NCBI GenBank assembly: GCA_002299555.1
Contig: DBOL01000095.1
Coordinates: forward strand, 1 to 6,452
DNA length: 6,452 bases
Direction: 5' to 3'
Source of the DNA: Candidatus Aminicenantes bacterium UBA647
GTDB taxonomy: Bacteria > Acidobacteriota > Aminicenantia > UBA2199
Position 1 is the stretch's first letter. Each line of letters begins with the position of its first letter. A program made the position numbers and the translations under genes. The notes beneath the pieces were generated by a model. It had not been told where the DNA came from, did not search any database, and saw only the letters and a list, made by a program, of their open reading frames with translations. This document shows, piece after piece, positions 1 through 6,145 of the stretch.

Positions 1-416
1 GGGATGAGTTGTTTGATATGATCCTGCTTCATAATTCTGTTAATCATTTAGATGAGAAAGCGTGTATAGAGCTCCAGAAAGATTCAAATGCAAGGAAAAA
101 ATATTCACGTATGTTTTCCAGAATGAAAGAGATGCTGAAACCCGGAGGTGAGATATTAATTTGTGACTGCTCGAGCAGGAATATTTTCCCCAGTATAAAA
201 TTACACAATTTTTTTGCACCAAACATTGAATGGCATAAGCATCAACCTCCGGAAAAATGGATGGAACTTCTTAAAGCTGAGGGGTTCATTGAACCAGTTA
301 CAAAATGGAACTCTCCAAAAACACTTGGGGCGATTGGGAATTTTTTTTTGGGTAACAGAGTATTTGCGTATTTCCTTACCAGCCATTTTTGTTTGAATAT
401 GAAACGTAAAAGTTGA
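1..416 (+). CDS. Class I SAM-dependent methyltransferase, 5'-truncated by window edge
   Basis: Only the last 137 codons are visible (frame begins at base 3, TGA at 414-416); the start and the glycine-rich SAM-binding motif I lie to the left. Visible are the end of the Rossmann-like fold: the hydrophobic strand and loop FDMILLHNSVNHL, where methyltransferases of this class carry motif II, then LKPGGEILICDCS, the typical 'lkPGG-strand' of motif III. A C-terminal part follows with IEWHKHQPPEKW and LLKAEGF, the usual helix before the last strands. The likely role is methyl transfer from S-adenosylmethionine to a sugar, lipid or other small acceptor; its place beside glycosyltransferases favours a glycan precursor, but the substrate cannot be read from sequence. 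It ends 109 bases before the next gene, which seems to have its own promoter, so it may belong to an upstream transcript. The family call is secure from the PGG strand and the overall pattern; the function is not. Confidence 0.8.
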   Translation, partial: DELFDMILLHNSVNHLDEKACIELQKDSNARKKYSRMFSRMKEMLKPGGEILICDCSSRNIFPSIKLHNFFAPNIEWHKHQPPEKWMELLKAEGFIEPVTKWNSPKTLGAIGNFFLGNRVFAYFLTSHFCLNMKRKS

Positions 417-450
417 AAATAATTTCTAATTGATATTCAGATGTATTGGC

Positions 451-480
451 TTGAAAAGATGAGTAGACTATATGTATAAT
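451..480 (+). promoter_or_regulatory. Candidate sigma70-type promoter for the glycan operon
   Basis: In the 109-base gap before the GT4 gene, TTGAAA (451-456; five of six to TTGACA) is followed after 18 bases by a perfect TATAAT (475-480). Transcription would start near 486-488, leaving a leader of about 40 bases before the ATG at 526. Chance matches are common in AT-rich DNA, but the position is right and the genes downstream are nearly gapless. I see no convincing hairpin terminator or operator in the rest of the gap. Confidence 0.5.
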
Positions 481-525
481 AACATTTATTGCACGTTTTC
501 ATTTAAGTGAGAATATAGAATAACC

Positions 526-1665
526 ATGGGGAGAATTAAGGTACTTAACATTATAATGGATGGCCGAATGGCCGGTCCCCAGATTCGGGTAGCTCAGATG
601 TCATCTATATTAAGTGAAAAATTTGATGTGGATACTACTGTTGTTTTCCCTATTGACAGATCTGAAAAATTCGAAACCTTACTGGAAAGAGAAGATATAA
701 ATTTTCAAAAAATAAAGGTCCGTAAACTAACAAAAAATATTGCCGGGCTTTTTTTATGGGGAATGACCTTCCTTCCGGATGTCTTGAGAATTGTCAGAGT
801 ATTAAAAAAGGAGTCTCCGGATATCATACAATGCAATGGCGCCTGGCAGTGGAAGGGGGTGATCGCCGGAAAAATCATGGGGGAAAAGATCGTATGGCAT
901 CTAAATGATACATATGCCCCCTTTATTATTAGAAAGATATTTAAATTGTTGAAGCCATTAGTCAATGGCTTCATTACACAGGGGAGCAGAGTGACTGACT
1001 ACTATCTGGGACAGTCGAAGAAAAAAAAAGTGTTCGAGATCCATGCCGGAGTGGACATGCGACAGTTTACCCCGGAATCTTCCCAGGTCAACAAAGAACT
1101 GTCCCGAAGGTCAGGTACTAAAATAGTCACCATCGGCAATGTTAATGGCTATAAAGGATTTGAGTACTTTGTCGATGCTGCATTTTTATTAAATCAGAAA
1201 TTCAGTGATCTACATTTCTTTATTGTTGGCGGATTGTTCGATACCCAGAAAAAGTATATTGAGATGTTAAAAAAAAAGATCAGCACATTGGGTCTGAATA
1301 ATGTTCATTTGACGGGTTATATAGAGGATATGCCCTCGGTATTAGAGACAGCGGATGTTTTTGTTTCATCATCTGTTACCGAAGCATCACCGCAATCGGT
1401 GTGGCAGGCGATGGCGATGGAAAAGCCGATCGTGACAACAAATACCGGAGCGGTTTCAGATTTCATATTGGATGGTGTCAATGGTTTCATTGTTGAGATC
1501 AGAAACAGTGTTGCACTGGCTGAAAGAATTGGTGTTTTGATCAGGAATAAAAAAATGAGAAATGCATTCGGGAAAAATGCAAGAATTGCTGCGATTGAAA
1601 ATCTGGATATAAATGTTATTGCAGCTGATCATTCTAAAGCGTATCGGGAAATCATTAATGAATAA
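526..1665 (+). CDS. Glycosyltransferase family 4 (GT-B fold)
   Basis: This 379-residue protein has the usual length and layout of cytoplasmic GT4 enzymes, which move a sugar from a nucleotide-sugar donor to a lipid-linked acceptor. The N-terminal acceptor domain (about 1-190) opens with strand KVLNIIMDG and loop GPQIR. The C-terminal donor domain (about 199-379) has IVTIGNVNGYKG with conserved Lys210, the strand FFIVGG, then LTGYIEDMPSVLETADVFV, EASPQSVWQAMA (286-297) and GAVSDFILDGVNGFIV. In the EX7E motif the first Glu is Glu286, but the second is Gln294 (codon CAG at 1405). ATG 526 is the first possible start after an in-frame stop at 508-510; the Shine-Dalgarno is weak. The gene is probably first in its transcript, and its end overlaps the next start by 8 bases. 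Role: elongation of a surface glycan repeat unit; donor, acceptor and linkage are unknown. There are no membrane segments. Confidence 0.92.
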   Translation: MGRIKVLNIIMDGRMAGPQIRVAQMSSILSEKFDVDTTVVFPIDRSEKFETLLEREDINFQKIKVRKLTKNIAGLFLWGMTFLPDVLRIVRVLKKESPDIIQCNGAWQWKGVIAGKIMGEKIVWHLNDTYAPFIIRKIFKLLKPLVNGFITQGSRVTDYYLGQSKKKKVFEIHAGVDMRQFTPESSQVNKELSRRSGTKIVTIGNVNGYKGFEYFVDAAFLLNQKFSDLHFFIVGGLFDTQKKYIEMLKKKISTLGLNNVHLTGYIEDMPSVLETADVFVSSSVTEASPQSVWQAMAMEKPIVTTNTGAVSDFILDGVNGFIVEIRNSVALAERIGVLIRNKKMRNAFGKNARIAAIENLDINVIAADHSKAYREIINE

Positions 1666-2367
1666 ATACGGGAAGATTAGTTTTGTAGAGAATCTGTTTA
1701 AAGATCAATTCTCTTATTTTTCCCTCTATTTCAACTATTTAAAAAGCATTAACCATAAAGGGAATAAAATTCTCCATCTCGGTTGCGGGTGGGACAAAAG
1801 AGATATAAGGATAAGATTATCGAATGTTGATCTTGTCAGCATAGATATTGACTTTAAAGCAATAGATAGGAATTTGAATACACTTAAAGTGTGTGGTGAT
1901 GCTCATTCTTTCCCCTTCCTGGAGGAAACTTTTGATTATATAATATGTGAAGATTTTATCGAGCATGTCGAATTCCCCCAAAGACTTTTTTCCCAGCTAT
2001 CTATTGTTTTAAAAAAAAGGGGGAGTTTATCTTTACCACTCCGGGGGGATTGTCATATATTGCAATTATTTCCAGATTAACACCCATCAGTTTTCATAAA
2101 AGGTACAACCGGATCAGAGGAGTAGAATCAGTTGATGTGTATCCTACTTTTTATAGATTAAATTCCAGGAGAAAGATAACCAGATTATCCGGACAATATG
2201 GATTTGAAATAAAAAAAATTATCTTCGTTACCGGATACCCTTCATATTTTGGTTATTCAAAAATTCTTACTGTATTATTCGGATTTATACACTATTTTCT
2301 CTCTAAGATAAAATTCATCAATAATATATTCGGTATTAATATTTTTTGTGTGATTAAACTAAGATGA
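1658..2367 (+). CDS. Class I SAM-dependent methyltransferase, frame broken by an apparent -1 frameshift
   Basis: Two frames join into one methyltransferase of about 236 residues. The first frame (ATG 1658, TAA ending at 2080; 140 aa alone) carries motif I ILHLGCGWDKR (38-48), the acidic strand VSIDID (60-65), GDAHSFPF (80-87) and FDYIICEDFIEHV (92-104). After VLKK near residue 120 that frame becomes meaningless, while the -1 frame reads GEFIFTTPGG from 2020, the expected next strand, and stays open to TGA 2365-2367. The switch lies in A8G5 (2011-2023), so one base seems missing relative to an intact gene. ATG 1658 overlaps the GT4 stop as ATGAATAA, behind a weak GGGAA (1646-1650), suggesting translational coupling. 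Its distal stop forms ATGA with the GT2 start, which only makes sense if the second frame is, or was, translated. Likely role: methylating a sugar or lipid-linked intermediate. It could be a recent pseudogene, a sequencing error, a phase-variable gene or a recoded one. Confidence 0.82.
2008..2042 (+). other. Frameshift site: slippery A8G5 tract with possible small hairpin
   Basis: The zero frame reads GTT TTA AAA AAA AGG GGG. Two overlapping heptamers have the right phase for a -1 slip: T TTA AAA (2008-2014) and A AAA AAA (2011-2017). A slip at the second would give LKKKGEFIF and continue in the frame that ends at 2367. Downstream, GGAGT (2022-2026) can pair with ACTCC (2038-2042), a 5-bp stem with an 11-base loop beginning 4 bases after the heptamer. 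The stem is weak, and no dnaX-like upstream Shine-Dalgarno is visible. The tract is equally a hot spot for indels and base-calling errors. Confidence 0.5.
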
Positions 2368-3113
2368 AAATTTCAATTATTACAGTGGTTTATAATAACC
2401 GGAGATATCTTGAGAAAACAATTAAAAGTGTATTAGAGCAAACATATGATGATATAGAATATATAATCATTGATGGTGGTTCGGATGACGGGAGTCTGGA
2501 TATCATCAGGAAATATGATGAATTTATCTCCAAATGGGTATCTGAACCGGATAAAGGCGTATATGATGCAATGAACAAAGGTATTTCGTATGCAACGGGT
2601 GATATCTTAAGCTTTTTAAACTCCGATGACCTGTTTGACTCGACGCATACTGTTGCCGATATTATGTCCGCATTTAAGGATTCAAAAGCGGATATCTGCT
2701 ATGGCGATCTGGTCTATGTCTCGGGTGACCTGAAGAAAATAATCCGGTATTGGAAACCGGGTGAGTTTTCAGAGAAATTGATATCAAGTGGAATTATGCT
2801 TCCGCATCCATCATTTTTTGCGAGAAGAAAATTGTATCTGGATCATGGAAATTTTAGCAGGGAGTACAAAATATCTTCAGATTTTGATTTGATTCTCCGT
2901 TTTATCACTCTTCCTGATATTACCTTAAAATATATTCCTGATGTTTTAGTGAAAATGAGGATCGGAGGAGTAAGTAACAGAACTTTATTAAGTATATTTA
3001 AAGCGAATATGGAATGTTATATAATACTTAAGAAGCATGGGGTTAAATTTCCCGGATTTATAATTTTCAAGAAGTTATTGCTTAAGTTGAGACAAAGGTT
3101 AAAAAAAATTTAA
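2364..3113 (+). CDS. Glycosyltransferase family 2 (GT-A fold, WfgS/WcaE-like)
   Basis: This 249-residue enzyme is predicted to transfer a sugar from a nucleotide-sugar donor to a lipid-linked glycan at the inner face of the membrane. The GT-A domain fills most of the chain. SIITVVYNN (4-12) begins the nucleotide-binding fold, IIIDGGSDDGS (34-44) is the classic family 2 motif, and SEPDKGVYDAMNKGI (60-74) is the signature of the WfgS/WcaE-type subgroup. FLNSDD (84-89) supplies the DxD-like metal-binding acids Asp88/Asp89. Further on, MLPHPSFFARRKLY and ISSDFDLILRF match the acceptor-side region of this subgroup. The basic tail FKKLLLKLRQRLKKI may touch the membrane, as there are no membrane-spanning segments. 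The ATG overlaps the methyltransferase stop as ATGA and no clear Shine-Dalgarno precedes it, so expression probably relies on coupling. The next ATG lies 2 bases after its TAA. The family is clear; donor, acceptor and linkage are unknown. Confidence 0.93.
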   Translation: MKISIITVVYNNRRYLEKTIKSVLEQTYDDIEYIIIDGGSDDGSLDIIRKYDEFISKWVSEPDKGVYDAMNKGISYATGDILSFLNSDDLFDSTHTVADIMSAFKDSKADICYGDLVYVSGDLKKIIRYWKPGEFSEKLISSGIMLPHPSFFARRKLYLDHGNFSREYKISSDFDLILRFITLPDITLKYIPDVLVKMRIGGVSNRTLLSIFKANMECYIILKKHGVKFPGFIIFKKLLLKLRQRLKKI

Positions 3114-3115
3114 AA

Positions 3116-4429
3116 ATGAAAAAGAGATTGGTATACTATTTAATTCACTTGGTGAGTTTTGTTCTTATATTGTTTTCCTCGGTCTATCTTTATTTTCTTG
3201 TAAATAAGTCCGGTGCGGGTTTGGATCTTTCTTATGTTTCCGATCTTTTAACTTCTAAAAAAAATAATTTCATATTGATCTATGTCAGTTTGTTCCTCCT
3301 CTCATATTTGTCGGGGATATTTGAATTGAAGCCGTCAAATAATATTTCAGTGTTCAAGTTTTTGTCAGCGATAAACTTGAAATTTATTTTTGTTGTTTCT
3401 CTGGTCTCGTTTCTGGAGTTTTTCATATATTTTACTGACCGGGTTGGCAGATTTGTCTATGTCTATATTATTTTACTTTTTGCAATTTATAGTACTATTT
3501 TCACTCTTTTATCAAAAATAAAGAAAACAAAAACAATCGTATTGGTTGATAAAAAGATCCCGGAATTTCTGGAAGAAGGATTTGCGGAGCTGATCACAAA
3601 ATATGATCTTATCTCCTGGGAGGAATATAAAAAAGACTGTGAAAATTACAATACGAAAGCCTGTATTTTTTTATATCACCGGAGTTTAAGTGATCTAAAA
3701 GACGGTAAGGATTTGTTGATAAAAAAAATAGAAGGTGCGGAATTTGTCAATCTGATAAATTTTATTGAACACGAATTAGAGCGGGTCCCATCCGAACTAT
3801 TGTATCCGGACTGGATCATTAATGAGTTTACAGATCTGAGCATCCCCTATCTGAAATTTGTCAGAGCTATGAATATCTTTTTTTCTTTTCTGGCAATGAT
3901 TCTCCTTTTCCCCATCGGGTTTTTTCTTTCTTTTATCAATAAAATTTTCTATAAAGGGCCGATACTGTACCGGCAGGAGAGAATTGGGGAAGGGGGAAGA
4001 GCTTTCAATTTGTTCAAATTCAGGACCATGATCACAGGCGCTGAAATTAATGGCCCGATCTACGCTTCTGATCATGATAAAAGGATCACTCCGATCGGGA
4101 AAATTATGAGAATGATCAGAATTGATGAAGTTCCACAGTTTATAAATATTCTGAAAGGAGAGATGAATCTGATCGGCCCGAGGCCGGAGCGGAATATTTT
4201 TATTCTGGAGCTGGAAAAGGACATGCCCTATTATAAGTTCAGGAATCTGGTTAAGCCGGGTTTGACAGGCTGGGCTCAGGTGATGTACTCATATGCAGGG
4301 GAGGACCGGATTGAGCAGCAAATGAAGTTCGAATATGATCTTTTCTATATTAAAAATAGAAATATTCTGCTGGATATGTTGATTCTAGTTAAAACTGTAA
4401 GATCCATGTTCAGCCTTAAGGGGAAGTGA
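3116..4429 (+). CDS. Undecaprenyl-phosphate sugar-1-phosphate transferase (initiating, WbaP/WcaJ type)
   Basis: This 437-residue protein should start the glycan by moving a sugar-1-phosphate from a UDP-sugar to undecaprenyl phosphate at the inner membrane. Four hydrophobic segments lie at about 5-28, 51-70, 82-106 and 113-133. A soluble linker (about 135-245) contains ERVPSELLYPDW, and the bacterial sugar transferase domain covers about 246-432. In that domain the hydrophobic helix at about 253-277 matches the re-entrant membrane helix of the family. It is followed by GPILYRQERIG (from 281), FKFRTM (300-305), the catalytic pair Asp337-Glu338 in RIDEVPQF, LKGEMNLIGPRPER (346-359) and KPGLTGWAQV (380-389). 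All key residues are present, so it looks active. The linker has VLVDKK where many relatives have a glycine-rich nucleotide-binding loop. It ends with in-frame tandem stops TGA TAA. No Shine-Dalgarno is seen, and translation is probably coupled to the GT2 gene. The sugar (hexose, GalNAc, QuiNAc or other) cannot be told. Confidence 0.94.
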   Translation: MKKRLVYYLIHLVSFVLILFSSVYLYFLVNKSGAGLDLSYVSDLLTSKKNNFILIYVSLFLLSYLSGIFELKPSNNISVFKFLSAINLKFIFVVSLVSFLEFFIYFTDRVGRFVYVYIILLFAIYSTIFTLLSKIKKTKTIVLVDKKIPEFLEEGFAELITKYDLISWEEYKKDCENYNTKACIFLYHRSLSDLKDGKDLLIKKIEGAEFVNLINFIEHELERVPSELLYPDWIINEFTDLSIPYLKFVRAMNIFFSFLAMILLFPIGFFLSFINKIFYKGPILYRQERIGEGGRAFNLFKFRTMITGAEINGPIYASDHDKRITPIGKIMRMIRIDEVPQFINILKGEMNLIGPRPERNIFILELEKDMPYYKFRNLVKPGLTGWAQVMYSYAGEDRIEQQMKFEYDLFYIKNRNILLDMLILVKTVRSMFSLKGK

Positions 4430-4437
4430 TAAATTCC

Positions 4438-4469
4438 TAAGCTGAATCATTTCAGGTTAAGTGGAGGAG
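4438..4469 (+). promoter_or_regulatory. Small hairpin followed by a strong Shine-Dalgarno in the 54-base gap
   Basis: CTGAA (4442-4446) and TTCAG (4451-4455) pair around a 4-base loop; TAA/TTA outside them (4438-4440, 4457-4459) add three pairs across a G-G mismatch. No T tract follows, so it is not an intrinsic terminator and readthrough into the next gene is expected. GGAGG at 4463-4467 is the best Shine-Dalgarno core in the window. It is about 16 bases from the ATG at 4484, which is long, and 2 bases from an out-of-frame ATG at 4470 that opens a 7-codon reading frame. Confidence 0.35.
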
Positions 4470-4483
4470 ATGAATAAAGAGAG

Positions 4484-6145
4484 ATGTTATTAGAAGAAAA
4501 TATTATTAATAGAAAGCTGTTTTTTTTTCTCCTTGCTTTGTTAATATTATCAAACTGGTTATACCTTTTTCAATCCTCAGTACTGCCTGTAACTGATTTT
4601 TATTTTTACTATAATTCTGCAGAAAAAATTTCAGAGTTTGATTTTAATTTAATTGCAGGGCCTCCACTATTCCCTTTTGTCCTTTTGCTTGTAAAGCAGA
4701 TATTCGGGATTTTTACAGACAACCAAACGGCTTATATATATGCGGCCAGATCAATATCATTATTCTCTGTATTCCTTACAGCTCTGTTCAGTTTTAAACT
4801 GATGGAGAAATTTTCAAATACGAAAACCGCATCCCTTTTTTCTGTTGTCCTATCCGTTCAGTTATTCATTCTGCTGCCTTCCATATTCGAGATCTCAGAT
4901 ATGTTCTTCCTGGCTCTTATGATTGCAACAGTTTACTTCCTTTATATTGGCAGAAAAATCTCTCTTTTTTTTGTTTTATTGCTAACACTCACAAGATTTG
5001 AGGGTATATTGTTCTTTCCGGCTTATTTAATTAATTTTAAAGCTCATCGAAAATATGCCAGATTGCTTTTGATTTCAAATATAGTAATACTGTTTTCTGT
5101 GTTTATTTATTTTTCCCGATTCGGAAGAAGAATATTTGATCATATCCTCGAAGTATTTGCACAGCTGGAATTATCAACAATACTTGCTTTGCCGTCCAGG
5201 ATATCTGTTCTGATTTTTGAAGGATTCTGTTATCCGGTATCTTCTTTGTTGCCTCCTGCATTCAAATACTTTTCAGCAACCGTATTGATCATATTGTTTT
5301 TAACAGGAGTCTATTATTTTATTAGAAAAAAACAAATATCTTTTATGCTTTCACTTATATTTGTTGCTTTTGGGTTGATGATAGGAAAATCGATCTATGC
5401 TTTGAATTTTCCGGCTTTTATTCATAAGCAGTATGCATTTATGTGGATTCTATATTTTTTTGTTTTTAATGGATTCCTTTTTGTATGGGAGGTTATATCT
5501 GAATCGGAGGTTTTAAAGAAACTAGTAATAATTATCAGTCTTATATTCATTTTTTCATTTACAATTTCCATGTTTCACAGATACTCAAATAGTATATTCA
5601 CTATTATTAGTCTTGTTCTGATATTTCTGATTTTGTTTTTGATATTAAAAAATGGAAAAAAGAAGGGTTTTCTACTGTCAGTACTTTTCAGTATTTTTAT
5701 TTCATCTTTACTTATTTCCGGACTAAAAATCTCAAAAAATACAGTTTCATCAGACGGGCATAAAGGAGTTAAAAAAATTTCCATCTGGATGAAATATAAT
5801 TTGAATGAAGATCAAAAAGTCCTTGGCATATTGAATAGAATAGCTTTAAGATTCCATACGGATGACAAATATCAGATAATCAGTTTTCCTTTTAAGAATC
5901 ATGATGGCTCTTCTAATAAAAAGATACTGAAAGAAATTTGTAAATTTGTGGTTGAGAAGAAAATAAAATATATGGTCACTGAACGGTTAACAAGGAAATC
6001 GGATAATCCAGTTATGTCAAGGATTCAGAAATATTTGTTTTATCATAGAGAGAATAAATATTTCAAAATTAGTAAAAAGTTGTATTATAATAAACAATTG
6101 GTTGGGCTGATCTACAAAGTGAAGGGAGTTGAAGTGAATGAATAA
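4484..6145 (+). CDS. Multi-membrane GT-C-type glycosyltransferase (ArnT/PMT-like)
   Basis: This 553-residue integral membrane protein has about 10-12 hydrophobic segments in residues 11-415 and a soluble C-terminal domain (about 416-553). GT-C enzymes use polyprenyl-phosphate sugars as donors and act on the outer side of the cytoplasmic membrane. Supporting features are a first external loop with PVTDFYFYYNSAEKI, where Asp38 is the candidate catalytic acid; GPPLFPFVLLLV next to it; LTRFEG (169-174), a common signature in these proteins; and a C-terminal part (KKISIWMKYNL, then LRFHTDDKY and KKIKYMVTE) resembling the tail domain of ArnT-like proteins. ATG 4484 is the first start after an in-frame stop at 4475-4477. 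Its last codons overlap the sulfotransferase start by 8 bases. In a polysaccharide cluster it could add a side sugar to the lipid-linked unit; a polymerase role is less likely but not excluded, since Wzy proteins are also poorly conserved membrane proteins. Family call moderate, substrate unknown. Confidence 0.72.
   Translation: MLLEENIINRKLFFFLLALLILSNWLYLFQSSVLPVTDFYFYYNSAEKISEFDFNLIAGPPLFPFVLLLVKQIFGIFTDNQTAYIYAARSISLFSVFLTALFSFKLMEKFSNTKTASLFSVVLSVQLFILLPSIFEISDMFFLALMIATVYFLYIGRKISLFFVLLLTLTRFEGILFFPAYLINFKAHRKYARLLLISNIVILFSVFIYFSRFGRRIFDHILEVFAQLELSTILALPSRISVLIFEGFCYPVSSLLPPAFKYFSATVLIILFLTGVYYFIRKKQISFMLSLIFVAFGLMIGKSIYALNFPAFIHKQYAFMWILYFFVFNGFLFVWEVISESEVLKKLVIIISLIFIFSFTISMFHRYSNSIFTIISLVLIFLILFLILKNGKKKGFLLSVLFSIFISSLLISGLKISKNTVSSDGHKGVKKISIWMKYNLNEDQKVLGILNRIALRFHTDDKYQIISFPFKNHDGSSNKKILKEICKFVVEKKIKYMVTERLTRKSDNPVMSRIQKYLFYHRENKYFKISKKLYYNKQLVGLIYKVKGVEVNE
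6122..6128 (+). promoter_or_regulatory. Ribosome binding site of the sulfotransferase gene
   Basis: AAGGGAG lies 9 bases before ATG 6138, inside the end of the GT-C gene. The good match and spacing decide the start: the sulfotransferase begins inside the upstream coding region, not at a later codon. Confidence 0.6.

Noticed and set aside
705..974. 89-codon minus-strand frame inside the GT4 gene
   Set aside because: It is antisense to a well-conserved coding region and shows no domain pattern or start signal.
1613..1657. Earlier start at 1613 for the second methyltransferase
   Set aside because: It would overlap the GT4 gene by over 50 bases and add residues that only mirror GT4 coding in another frame. 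ATG 1658 gives a compact overlap like the other junctions.
2050..2367. Separate small gene starting at ATG 2050
   Set aside because: Its frame is open upstream to the A8G5 tract and supplies the missing C-terminal half of the methyltransferase (GEFIFTTPGG before this ATG). It has no Shine-Dalgarno and lacks a start suited to an independent protein.
3797..4075. 92-codon minus-strand frame inside the sugar transferase
   Set aside because: It is a shadow of the conserved catalytic domain, rich in Lys, Glu and Pro with no recognisable motif.
4438..4459. Intrinsic terminator after the sugar transferase gene
   Set aside because: The hairpin is AT-rich, has a mismatch, and is followed by a Shine-Dalgarno, not a T tract.
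5575..5784. 69-codon minus-strand frame inside the GT-C gene
   Set aside because: It is antisense to hydrophobic helices and carries no independent support.
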